From JACVRW01 sp040509755 (GTDB taxonomy: Bacteria; Actinomycetota; Thermoleophilia; Solirubrobacterales; Thermoleophilaceae): DNA of 29,499 nucleotides. Numbering within the stretch: the first letter of the stretch is position 1; every line of letters starts with the position of its first letter. Position numbers and translations under genes: made by a program. Positions 7,153-18,827 of this stretch are shown piece after piece. The notes under the pieces were generated by a model. The model searched no databases. It was not told the origin of the DNA and saw nothing but the letters and a program-made list of their open reading frames with translations. The stretch is from positions 1 to 29,499 of the forward strand of contig JBEVKF010000090.1 of assembly GCA_040509755.1 (NCBI GenBank), written 5' to 3'.

Positions 7153-7629
7153 ATGGACGCACTGTCACACCTCCCGGGCGCCGATGCCTTCGATGCCCTC
7201 CTCGCACGCGAGGCGATGCGCCGCGCGCGCACGGGCGAGATGCTGTCGATCGCCATCATCGACCTGGACGGTCTGCGCGAGGTCAACGCTCGCCACGGCG
7301 CGGCTTCCGGAACCGAGTTGTTGTGCGTCTGCGCAAACGTCCTGAAAACCACGCTGCGCGGAATCGACCAGCTCGCACGCACGGGCCTCGACGAGTTCTC
7401 TGCCCTGCTACACGCCACCGACGCCCGCAGCGCGAACCTCTGGGCCGGCCGGTTTGAGGATGCGCTCGATGCGGCGACGCGTGACCACCCCGCCACGCCG
7501 GTGACGTGCTCGTTCGGGATCGCCGATACCGAAGAGGGCCTGACGCTCCTCGAGGTGGCGGCCAAGGCGCGTCGGCGCATGGAGATCGTGCAGTCGGTGC
7601 GGAAGTTGCGCCGGACGAGCGGGTCGTAG
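7153..7629 (+). CDS. Stand-alone degenerate GGDEF-domain protein
   Basis: A 158-residue protein that is a single GGDEF (diguanylate cyclase) domain with no sensor or membrane segment. The Mg/nucleotide-binding start SIAIIDLDGLREVNARHG (residues 32-49) corresponds to the usual DxDxFKxINDxxGH. The signature loop reads RTGLDEF (76-82), GLDEF in place of GGDEF, and the usual RxxD inhibitory site is not seen. VTCSFGIAD and the terminal LLEVAAKARRRMEIVQS helix fit the fold. The second Gly of the signature contacts substrate, so synthesis of c-di-GMP may be weakened or lost; a GTP-sensing role is possible. AAGG at 7144-7148 lies just before the ATG; TCTAAT at 7129-7134 could be the -10. Confidence 0.78.
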   Translation: MDALSHLPGADAFDALLAREAMRRARTGEMLSIAIIDLDGLREVNARHGAASGTELLCVCANVLKTTLRGIDQLARTGLDEFSALLHATDARSANLWAGRFEDALDAATRDHPATPVTCSFGIADTEEGLTLLEVAAKARRRMEIVQSVRKLRRTSGS

Positions 7630-7660
7630 TCGGCCTGCGGGCTCGGAAAACAGCACCAAT

Positions 7661-7745
7661 AAGGGGTCGGCCCCGATCGGGGGGCGGTCTCACGCCGAGG
7701 GTGTCTTAGGACTTGGGGGCTATACAGCGAGAAAGTAAGACACCC
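7661..7745. repeat. Palindromic intergenic element (REP-like) with three inverted repeats
   Basis: Inside the 172-bp gap between the convergent GGDEF and uvrA genes. GGGG (7663-7666), CCCC (7671-7674) and GGGG (7679-7682) can form two mutually exclusive small stems; 7671-7682 is a perfect 12-bp palindrome CCCCGATCGGGG. It is followed by a perfect 10-bp inverted repeat, GGGTGTCTTA at 7699-7708 and TAAGACACCC at 7736-7745, separated by 27 bp. The arrangement looks like a REP/RAYT-type dispersed palindrome or a composite terminator for the two convergent genes. No second copy is in this window, so dispersal is unproven. Confidence 0.5.
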
Positions 7746-7801
7746 GGGCCTGGCAGAACCTCGGCGACCCGCAAGCGGCACGGCCTTGGGGACTGGCGGC
7801 C

Positions 7802-10678
<2,877 letters not shown>

Positions 10679-10687
10679 CCAATAACG

Positions 10688-10693
10688 AGTGTA
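10688..10693 (-). promoter_or_regulatory. Probable uvrA -10 box, near-leaderless transcript
   Basis: The minus strand reads TACACT here, 9 nt before the TTG start codon at 10678. With a start point 5 to 9 nt downstream the mRNA leader would be only a few nucleotides, consistent with the absence of a Shine-Dalgarno. The LexA box covers the -35 position, the standard geometry for repression. Confidence 0.5.
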
Positions 10694-10708
10694 GAGCCGA
10701 GCCCGGAT

Positions 10709-10722
10709 CGAACGCGTGTTCG
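10709..10722. promoter_or_regulatory. LexA (SOS) box upstream of uvrA
   Basis: CGAACGCGTGTTCG is a perfect 14-bp palindrome matching the LexA/DinR consensus of actinobacteria and Bacillus (CGAAC-N4-GTTCG). It ends 30 bp from the uvrA start and overlaps where the -35 of the uvrA promoter should be. It is also 55 bp from the divergent VOC gene, so LexA could affect both directions, though uvrA is the expected target. Site seen directly; regulation inferred from the known SOS control of uvrA. Confidence 0.85.
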
Positions 10723-10776
10723 TTCTTCGCAGTTTGCGGGATCGCACCGCGAAGTGGCGCGATAGTGTCGCGCGCG

Positions 10777-11166
10777 ATGCGGTTCGGCTACACGATCCTC
10801 TACGTGCGCGACGTCGTGCCGAGCCTCGAGTTCTACGAGCGCGCGTTCTCCCAGCGCCGCCGGTTCGTCCACGACAGCGGCCAGTACGCCGAACTCGAGA
10901 CGGGCGCCACGACGCTCGCATTCGCCTCCCACGAGCTCGCGGGATCCAACCTCCCGGGCGTGCTGCGGCCCGCGGCGGTGGGAGCGCCCTCCCCCGCCTT
11001 CGAGGTCTGCTTCGTCACAGACGACGTGCAGGCGGCCTACGAGCTTGCCGTCGACGAGGGCGCCGCGCCGGTCGACGAGCCGCACACCAAGCCCTGGGGC
11101 CAGGACGTCGCCTACGTCCGCGACCCGGACGGAAACCTGGTTGAGATCGCCTCGCCCGCCGGCTGA
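10777..11166 (+). CDS. VOC (glyoxalase/bleomycin-resistance) family protein
   Basis: A 129-residue vicinal-oxygen-chelate protein: two beta-alpha-beta-beta-beta modules, the first with FGYTILYVRDVVPSLEFYERAF, the second with FEVCFVTDDVQAAYELAVDEGA and the closing VAYVRDPDGNLVEIASP that holds the usual metal-ligand Glu. Members isomerise, cleave or sequester small molecules; sequence alone does not name the substrate, and no glyoxalase I-specific feature is evident. The ATG at 10777 is preferred to the GTG at 10765, because TAGTGT (10763-10768) fits a -10 box 8 nt before the ATG and would otherwise be inside the gene. Divergent from uvrA, sharing the LexA-box interval. Confidence 0.85.
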   Translation: MRFGYTILYVRDVVPSLEFYERAFSQRRRFVHDSGQYAELETGATTLAFASHELAGSNLPGVLRPAAVGAPSPAFEVCFVTDDVQAAYELAVDEGAAPVDEPHTKPWGQDVAYVRDPDGNLVEIASPAG

Positions 11167-11169
11167 GGC

Positions 11170-11188
11170 GGCCGGCTAGCGGCCGGCC
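11170..11188. terminator. Candidate bidirectional hairpin between convergent genes
   Basis: GGCCGGC (11170-11176) and GCCGGCC (11182-11188) form a 7-bp GC stem with a 5-nt loop, directly after the VOC stop codon and running into the last codons of the convergent coiled-coil gene. No T-run follows, so it is at best a weak intrinsic terminator. Confidence 0.35.
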
Positions 11189-11709
11189 TTGGCGTACACC
11201 TCGTCGAGCAGGCCATCCGGGTCGTCGAGCTCGAAGTTCTCGCTCAGGTAGCGCGCGGTGTCCGCACGCGGGGAGCCGTCCAGAGCCATCTTCAGAGCCA
11301 GCACGCGCGCGCCCTCCGGTGCGGGGGAACCAGCGTCGGGAGCCTTCACGTCGGGGTCCGTCGCCGTGACCTCCTCGACCTCGGCGATCAGCTCCTCGTC
11401 GACCGCGTCGGAGGGGGCGGCCTCCGGGGACCGCAGCGCGGCCAGGTCGGAGCGCATCGCCTCGACCTCCTCGCGCACTCCCGCGACCAGGTCCGCCACC
11501 CGCTGCTCGAGCTCGGCCGCTCGCTCGGCGATGCGCCCGGCCGCTTCGCGCCAAGCGGCGGCATCGCGCTCGGCGTCGGCCCTGATCCGGTCGGCGTCCG
11601 CACGGGCCGCGGCCTCGAGCGTTGCCGCGCTCTGCTCGGCCGCCGCGACGATCGTTCTCACCTGCTCGGCCGCGGCGCTCGCCGTGGACTGTGGCGCTCC
11701 TTCGGGCAT
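11176..11709 (-). CDS. Coiled-coil protein of unknown function (DivIVA-like helix)
   Basis: A 177-residue, very acidic and Ala-rich protein. Residues about 10-95 are a single long predicted coiled coil (EQVRTIVAAAEQSAATLEAA, RIRADAERDAAAWREAAGRI, AELEQRVADLVAGVREEVEA) of the type seen in DivIVA/Wag31-like scaffolds and ATP synthase b-like stalks, but the DivIVA N-terminal membrane-binding motif is missing. A disordered Pro/Ala/Asp linker (about 95-133) leads to a C-terminal helical module VLALKMALDGSPRADTARYL...FELDDPDGLLDEVYAKAG, which I recall as a recurrent C-terminal module in Thermoleophilia proteins. Function unknown; a scaffolding role in division or envelope growth is only a guess. 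Downstream of the copper-protein gene on the same strand with a 27-bp gap. Confidence 0.72.
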   Translation of the reverse strand: MPEGAPQSTASAAAEQVRTIVAAAEQSAATLEAAARADADRIRADAERDAAAWREAAGRIAERAAELEQRVADLVAGVREEVEAMRSDLAALRSPEAAPSDAVDEELIAEVEEVTATDPDVKAPDAGSPAPEGARVLALKMALDGSPRADTARYLSENFELDDPDGLLDEVYAKAGR

Positions 11710-11736
11710 CTCGAAGCGAAGCGTAACGGCCGGCGG

Positions 11737-13332
11737 TTACTTGACCCTGAAGGCGCCGCGCATGAACGGATGGATACGGCAGAAGTACGCGTAGGTGCCG
11801 GCGTCGAGGTTGTTGGGCGTCGTCCACTCGAGCGCGCCCGTGGCGGGCGGGACGGCGCTGCCCAGGGTTCCCGACTCGAACTGCACGGGGCCGTCGGCGA
11901 TCGGGTAGGCGATGCCGGTGGAGCGGTTGCAGGGCGCCTTGCACGAGGTCAGCGAGTGATAGATCCGGCGCCCGTTGTCGGCATTTCGGAAGGTCAGGGT
12001 CTGGCCCTTCTGGATCACCGGGGGCAGGCCGCCCTGCCCGGCCAGGCTGAGGTCGCCGAGCGTGTACTTGAAGTCGAGGATGTCGACCGGCCCGGTGGCC
12101 GTGGAACCGTCAGCGAGCTGCCGAGGATCGGGCAGCACGGCGGTCTTGCCGCCATGGTTGTCGTTCTCGGGAAGGTGGCCGTGCGTCGGCCGGCCCGCGA
12201 AGTTCACCCGCGTCTTGAACGGGTTCTTGCCGCGCCCGGAGTCAGCCATCCAGGCGACCATGATGCCCATCGACTCCCACCAGGCGGCGCGCTTTGTGTC
12301 GTAGGTCGCGTCGGTCCAGAGGGTGTCACCCTCGCGGACCTTCACGCGCCACTCCGGGCGAGTGGCGGTCATGGAGACGTCCCAGGACACAGCCCCCGCG
12401 GGCTCGAAGTACTTGGCCTTCGACCGGGCCAAATGGGCGCTGCTGCCGCGCCCCCGCGGTGCGTTTCGCTTGCAGCGCTTGCGGGCCCGGGCGGTGCTCT
12501 TGCTCGCGCAGCTCGCCTTGCGCAGCCGCGCACCGTTGCGGCGCAGATAAAGGTCGGTGTAGAGGCCGCCCGGATGGAGGTGGCCCGCCGTCGCGACCAG
12601 GACGCCGTCGCGGTCGGCCACCCATTCGTTGCGGCGCGGGCCGGCGCCGTAGGCGTTCGGCTCGCCGCTCGGATAGGTGTAGAGCCCCTTCTTGCCGCTG
12701 CCCTTCTCCACGTTGAACACCGGGTAGGCGCTGTGGTTCTGAACGTCCATCCAGATCGGCCGGACCGGCTTGATGCCGCGCGCCTTCGGCGACGAGGCGG
12801 GGATGAAGTCGATCTCATAGACCATGTAGACCTTCGTCGGCACCGGTGTGAGGTTGTGGATCATGTGGTTGAGGAGCCACCTGTCCCCCGCGTGGTGGGC
12901 GTAGCCGTAGCCCTTGGGGAACTGAACGATCGTCTTCTCCTCTCCGGCGGCGACGAAGCGCTCCGGGAGCCCCGGCCAGGTGCTGTCGCTCTCACCCAGG
13001 TTCAGCCACACGCCGTGGTGCAGGTGGATGACGTCCACGCCGGGAACCTTGCCGCTGGTGTAGATCAGGTCGGGCCGGATGCGCGTGATCCAGCCGTCGA
13101 CCTGCGGCTTCTGCGCGATGATCTCGTTGCCGATCTCGTTCTGGCCCGGGACGATGTCGAACGGGCCGATCTTGTAGGTCAGCCGCTGGGCGCCGTTCGC
13201 GCCGGCGGAGACCTTCACCGCGGCGCCGACGGCCTTCGGAGCGGCGCTCGCGGGCGCCGCGAGCACGAGCAAGATGGCGGCAGAGATCAGCGCGCAACCG
13301 GCGCGGCGCAAGGCGAGCGGCATGGAGCTCAT
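11737..13332 (-). CDS. Secreted two-domain copper protein (PHM-like plus cupredoxin)
   Basis: A 531-residue exported protein with a signal peptide (hydrophobic 12-30, cleavage near APASA/AP). The C-terminal 90 residues are a type-1 copper cupredoxin: H459 (IYHSL), C518, H521 and M524 in YFCRIHPFMRG are the expected four ligands. The larger N-terminal part has His clusters arranged as in peptidylglycine alpha-hydroxylating monooxygenase-like domains: HLHH at 103-106, a His pair at 146-147 with H156/H159, and HxH at 251-253 in a GHLHPGG context. A basic, Cys-containing insert at about 273-305 interrupts it. No close named relative is recognised; a secreted copper oxidoreductase or copper-handling protein is likely. 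The start ATG at 13332 follows uvrB by 39 bp; a second ATG lies at 13323. Confidence 0.8.
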   Translation of the reverse strand: MSSMPLALRRAGCALISAAILLVLAAPASAAPKAVGAAVKVSAGANGAQRLTYKIGPFDIVPGQNEIGNEIIAQKPQVDGWITRIRPDLIYTSGKVPGVDVIHLHHGVWLNLGESDSTWPGLPERFVAAGEEKTIVQFPKGYGYAHHAGDRWLLNHMIHNLTPVPTKVYMVYEIDFIPASSPKARGIKPVRPIWMDVQNHSAYPVFNVEKGSGKKGLYTYPSGEPNAYGAGPRRNEWVADRDGVLVATAGHLHPGGLYTDLYLRRNGARLRKASCASKSTARARKRCKRNAPRGRGSSAHLARSKAKYFEPAGAVSWDVSMTATRPEWRVKVREGDTLWTDATYDTKRAAWWESMGIMVAWMADSGRGKNPFKTRVNFAGRPTHGHLPENDNHGGKTAVLPDPRQLADGSTATGPVDILDFKYTLGDLSLAGQGGLPPVIQKGQTLTFRNADNGRRIYHSLTSCKAPCNRSTGIAYPIADGPVQFESGTLGSAVPPATGALEWTTPNNLDAGTYAYFCRIHPFMRGAFRVK

Positions 13333-13371
13333 GCTAGCGCCATTCTGCGTGCCCTCTGCAAATTTCGGCGG

Positions 13372-15429
13372 TCAGGCGCTCGCCTCGGCCTCGGCCTCGG
13401 CAAGCTCGCGCCGCAGCGACTTGATCTCGTCGCGCAGCTTGGCCGCGTACTCGAAGCGCAGGTCGTCGGCGGCGGCGAGCATCTCCTCCTCGAGCTCGAC
13501 CATCGTGCGCCGGATCTCCTCGGCCGACATCCCCTCGAGCTCGGCCCGCTTGTGACGCCCGCGGCTCGCCGGCACCTTCGACTCCATCATCAGGAAGTCG
13601 CTGATGTCCGAGATGCCCTTCTGGATCGTGGCCGGTGTGATGCCGTGCTCCTCGTTGTACGCCACCTGGATCGCTCGCCGGCGGTTGGTCTCCGAGATCG
13701 CGGCGCGCATCGCAGCCGTCTCCTTGTCGGCGTACATGATCACCTTGCCGCGGATGTTCCGGGCGGCCCTGCCGATCGTCTGGATCAGCGAGGTCTCCCC
13801 GCGCAGGAAGCCCTCCTTGTCGGCGTCGAGGATGGCCACCAGCGACACCTCGGGAAGGTCGAGCCCCTCGCGCAGCAGGTTGACGCCGACGAGGATGTCG
13901 AAGTCGCCCAGACGCAGCTCGCGAATGATCTGAATGCGCTCGAGCGTGTCGATCTCTGAGTGCAGGTAGCGGACCTTGAAGCCGTACTCGAGCAGGTAGT
14001 CGGTCAGGTCCTCCGACATCTTCTTCGTGAGCGTGGTCACGAGCGTGCGCTCCTCGGTCTCCACGCGCTTGCGGATCTCCTCCATCAGGTCGTCGATCTG
14101 GTTCTTGGTCTCGCGGACGTCGACCTCGGGGTCGACCACGCCGGTCGGCCGCACGATCTGCTCGACGATGCGGCTGGAGTGGTTCTTCTCGAAGTCGCCC
14201 GGCGTCGCCGAGACGAACACGATCTGGCGGGTGCGCTGAAGGAACTCGTCGAAGGTCTGAGGGCGGTTGTCGAGCGCACTCGGCAGGCGGAAGCCGTAGT
14301 CGACGAGCGTCTGCTTGCGCGAGCGGTCGCCCTCGTACATGCCGCCGATCTGGGGCACCGTCTGGTGCGACTCGTCGATGAAGCAGACGAAGTCGTCCGG
14401 GAAGAAGTCGAGCAGGCAGTACGGGCGCGCGCCCGGCTCGCGGCCGTCGAGGATGCGCGAGTAGTTCTCGATCCCGTTGCAGAAGCCGAGCTCGCGCAGC
14501 ATCTCCATGTCGAACTGGGTGCGCTGGCGAAGGCGATGCGACTCGAGCAGCTTGCCCTGCTCCTCGAGCTCCTTCGTTCGCGTCTCGAGCTCGTCGCGGA
14601 TCTCGCCGACCGAGCGCTCGATGGTCTGGCGGTCGGTGGCGTAGTGGGTTGCGGGCCACACCGCCGCGTAGTTGAGCTCCTTGAGCACCTCCCCGGTGAG
14701 CGGGTCGAACTCCTGAAGCGTTTCGATCTCGTCGCCGAAGAAGACCGCGCGATACGCGGTTTCGGCGTAGGCGGGGAACACCTCGAGCGTCTCCCCGCGC
14801 ACCCTGAAGCCGCCCCGGGAGATGACGGAGTCGTTGCGCGAGTACTGGATGTCGACGAGCTTGCGCAGCACCGCGTCGCGGTCGGTCATCTCGCCCTTCT
14901 TGAGCATCAGCATCAGCCGGTCGTACTTCTCGGGTGAGCCGAGACCGAAGATGCACGACACGCTGGCCACCACGATCACGTCGCGGCGGCCGAACAGCGA
15001 CGCGGTCGCCGAGTGGCGCAGGCGCTCGATCTCCTGGTTGATCGAGGAGTCCTTCTCGATGTAGAGGTCGGCCGACGGGACGTAGGCCTCGGGCTGGTAG
15101 TAGTCGTAGTAGGAGACGAAGTACTCGACCGCGTTCCGTGGGAAGAACTCCCGAAACTCGTTGCAGAGCTGGGCGGCCAGCGTCTTGTTGTGAGCGATCA
15201 CGAGCGCGGGGCGCTGGACCTGCTCGATCGTGAACGCCATCGTGGCCGTCTTGCCCGAGCCGGTCACGCCGAGCAGCGTCTGAAAGCGGTCGCCGTCGCC
15301 AATCCCCTGAGCGAGGCCCTCGCGGGCGCCGATCTGGTCAGCGATCGGCTGATAGGCGGAGTTGACCTTGAAATCGGGCACGAACCAATCAACGTTAGCG
15401 GTGCGGCCAGACGGCACGGTGGCGGTCAT
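13372..15429 (-). CDS. uvrB: Excinuclease ABC subunit B
   Basis: UvrB is the helicase-like damage-verification subunit of nucleotide excision repair that receives DNA from UvrA and recruits UvrC. The 685-residue product shows LLGVTGSGKTAT (Walker A, 52-63), the DNA-clamping beta-hairpin SYYDYYQPEAYVP, FIDESHQ (Walker B), FVSATPGD, VTTLTKKMSEDLTDYL, the helicase motif V/VI segment GVNLLREGLDLPEV...QTIGRAARN, and a C-terminal UVR motif that binds UvrC. Start: the frame extends to a GTG at 15489 whose 20 extra residues come from hairpin repeat A; ATG at 15429 gives the normal N terminus. No Shine-Dalgarno or LexA box is visible right before it. Confidence 0.95.
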   Translation of the reverse strand: MTATVPSGRTANVDWFVPDFKVNSAYQPIADQIGAREGLAQGIGDGDRFQTLLGVTGSGKTATMAFTIEQVQRPALVIAHNKTLAAQLCNEFREFFPRNAVEYFVSYYDYYQPEAYVPSADLYIEKDSSINQEIERLRHSATASLFGRRDVIVVASVSCIFGLGSPEKYDRLMLMLKKGEMTDRDAVLRKLVDIQYSRNDSVISRGGFRVRGETLEVFPAYAETAYRAVFFGDEIETLQEFDPLTGEVLKELNYAAVWPATHYATDRQTIERSVGEIRDELETRTKELEEQGKLLESHRLRQRTQFDMEMLRELGFCNGIENYSRILDGREPGARPYCLLDFFPDDFVCFIDESHQTVPQIGGMYEGDRSRKQTLVDYGFRLPSALDNRPQTFDEFLQRTRQIVFVSATPGDFEKNHSSRIVEQIVRPTGVVDPEVDVRETKNQIDDLMEEIRKRVETEERTLVTTLTKKMSEDLTDYLLEYGFKVRYLHSEIDTLERIQIIRELRLGDFDILVGVNLLREGLDLPEVSLVAILDADKEGFLRGETSLIQTIGRAARNIRGKVIMYADKETAAMRAAISETNRRRAIQVAYNEEHGITPATIQKGISDISDFLMMESKVPASRGRHKRAELEGMSAEEIRRTMVELEEEMLAAADDLRFEYAAKLRDEIKSLRRELAEAEAEASA

Positions 15430-15444
15430 GCGCGACCCGTGAGC

Positions 15445-15492
15445 CCGCGGGCCCCCTCGGTCTCCACATGCGGCACTGAAAGGGCCCACGGG
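15445..15492 (-). repeat. 48-bp hairpin repeat, copy A (3' side of nuclease gene)
   Basis: Matches copy B at 16417-16464 at 44 of 48 positions in the same orientation. The ends CCGCGGGCCC and GGGCCCACGG pair as a 10-bp stem with one mismatch (G-U if read as minus-strand RNA); the 27-nt loop holds all four differences. It lies between the nuclease stop and uvrB, in the uvrB leader. Confidence 0.85.
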
Positions 15493-15507
15493 CGGGCCGA
15501 ACGGGAC

Positions 15508-16461
15508 TCAGCGCAGCATCGCAAGCCGCCGTGCGCGGATTGCCTTCAGCTCGCGAGCGAGCGCCGCCGGGCGCCTCAGATCCTGCTGTGTCACACGGTT
15601 GACCTGGATCCCGTAGGTCGCGAGCACCCTGTCACGACTGCGGTCTTCGTGAAAGGCGCGGGTCGTCCGGTGCCACGGTTCCCCGTCGAGCTCGATTCCC
15701 AGGGCGGCGTCGGCCCAGAAGAAGTCCAGCTCCTGCTCATGGATCCAGAGATTCGCCTGGGGAGCAGGCAGGCCGTGGTCGCGACAGAGGCGCAGGAAGT
15801 CGCGCTCACCGCGACTTCGAGTGAACGCGGCGTCCGGGACGTAGGCGGCCAGAACGCGCGCCAGCGCGCCCCGCCCGGGACGATTCGGGAGCCGTTCGAG
15901 CGTGCGCTCGATCTGGCCCAAGTCGAAGACGCGGAGGATCTCGGCCTGGTCGACCGCGCGTGCGAGCCGCGCGGGGCCGGCGACGTCGGCGAAGTCCACC
16001 AGCGTCCGCGCGACGCTCGTAACGGGCACCCACTTGCAAACGGCGCGGTCATCAGGGTGAATCAGCCGCGACCGGTGAACCACCAAGCCGGCGCGCGGCT
16101 TGCGTGCACGCGGGGCGGTGACGTGGATCGGCCCGGTGTACGTGCGCACCAGCCCCCAGAGGGCGACGGCCGAGTCATGGCTGAGCAACGCGTCGGACCC
16201 GCACGCCAACACCGCGGCCAGCTGGCCCGCCGGAGGCTTCAGCGACAGGTGCCCCACCGCGTACACACCGGTGTGCAGGCGGTGCAACCTTCCCTTGCGC
16301 ACGCGCCGGTAGACCGCCTGCCCCGTGAAGCCGAGCTCGTACAGCTGCGCCGCGGAGACCACGCCGAGCTGCTTCGAGGCGAGCGCCGCCAGCCGTTCAT
16401 CGGGCGTCAGTGCGCTCCGCGGGCCCCGTCGGTCTCCATATGCGGCATCGAAAGGGCCCAC
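15508..16461 (-). CDS. AbiEi-type wHTH plus DUF559 (Vsr-like) endonuclease-domain protein
   Basis: A 317-residue protein. Residues about 21-75 (DERLAALASKQLGVVSAAQL, QAVYRRVRKGRLHRLHTGVY) are the AbiEi_4 winged-helix domain that occurs in type IV toxin-antitoxin antitoxins. The C-terminal part is a DUF559 domain of the PD-(D/E)xK/Vsr-like nuclease fold: D246 in ELDFFW, E257 and D259 in GIELDG, H264, then RDRVLATYGIQVNRV. No partner AbiEii toxin gene is adjacent, so it stands alone. The likely start is GTG at 16461, inside repeat B, with AGGA 7 nt upstream; an ATG at 16542 is in frame but overlaps the divergent ABC-F start. Bracketed by 48-bp repeats. Homologues are common as isolated genes in actinobacteria; role unproven. 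Confidence 0.82.
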   Translation of the reverse strand: MGPFDAAYGDRRGPRSALTPDERLAALASKQLGVVSAAQLYELGFTGQAVYRRVRKGRLHRLHTGVYAVGHLSLKPPAGQLAAVLACGSDALLSHDSAVALWGLVRTYTGPIHVTAPRARKPRAGLVVHRSRLIHPDDRAVCKWVPVTSVARTLVDFADVAGPARLARAVDQAEILRVFDLGQIERTLERLPNRPGRGALARVLAAYVPDAAFTRSRGERDFLRLCRDHGLPAPQANLWIHEQELDFFWADAALGIELDGEPWHRTTRAFHEDRSRDRVLATYGIQVNRVTQQDLRRPAALARELKAIRARRLAMLR

Positions 16462-16464
16462 GGG
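16417..16464 (-). repeat. 48-bp hairpin repeat, copy B (5' side of nuclease gene)
   Basis: Direct repeat of copy A. The stem arms are identical to those of copy A; the differences are one C/G, one C/T and an adjacent CT/TC, all in the loop. It contains the probable GTG start of the nuclease gene near its minus-strand 5' end, so it either forms the translation-initiation region or the first 15 codons. Confidence 0.85.
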
Positions 16465-16540
16465 TCGATCCTGGTCGCTCGGCGGTTGCGCGTGGGTGAC
16501 GTGTGTGACGATTCGCCCCGGCGGTAGCCTCGTTTGCGGC

Positions 16541-18460
<1,920 letters not shown>

Positions 18461-18827
18461 AAGACGGCCTCGACGTTGTGCCCGTCGGGATCGAGCACGT
18501 AGGCGGCGTAGTAGCCGGGGTGGTACTCGGGCCGCAGACCCGGCGGTCCGTTGTCCTCTCCTCCCGCCGCCAGCGCCGCCGCGTGGAAGGCAACCACCTG
18601 GCCGCGGCTGGAGGCCGCAAGGGCGATGTGGAGGGGAGCGTGCGGCGGGCCGGATCCCGACAGCACGAGGTCCTCGGCCCCCGTCGGCCCGAAGGCGACG
18701 TCGTCGCCTGCCTCGAGCTCATGCGATCCGAACGGCGCGAGCGCCGCGCGGTAGAAAGCACGGCTGCGCTCGAGGTCGCCCACCCGGATCGTGATGTGGT
18801 CGATGAAGACCGGGCGCTCGGTCATAC

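Noticed and set aside
10679..10921. Upstream extension of uvrA to 10921
   Set aside because: The extra 81 residues are Arg-rich, unlike UvrA, run through the LexA box and overlap the divergent VOC gene.
11770..13959. A 729-codon open frame on the plus strand
   Set aside because: Antisense to the copper protein and uvrB, both of which show clear family motifs. The frame is open only because of high GC; its composition is Arg/Leu/Val-rich without motifs.
15445..16464. Classical insertion sequence
   Set aside because: No transposase, the repeats are direct rather than terminal inverted, and no short target duplication was found around them.
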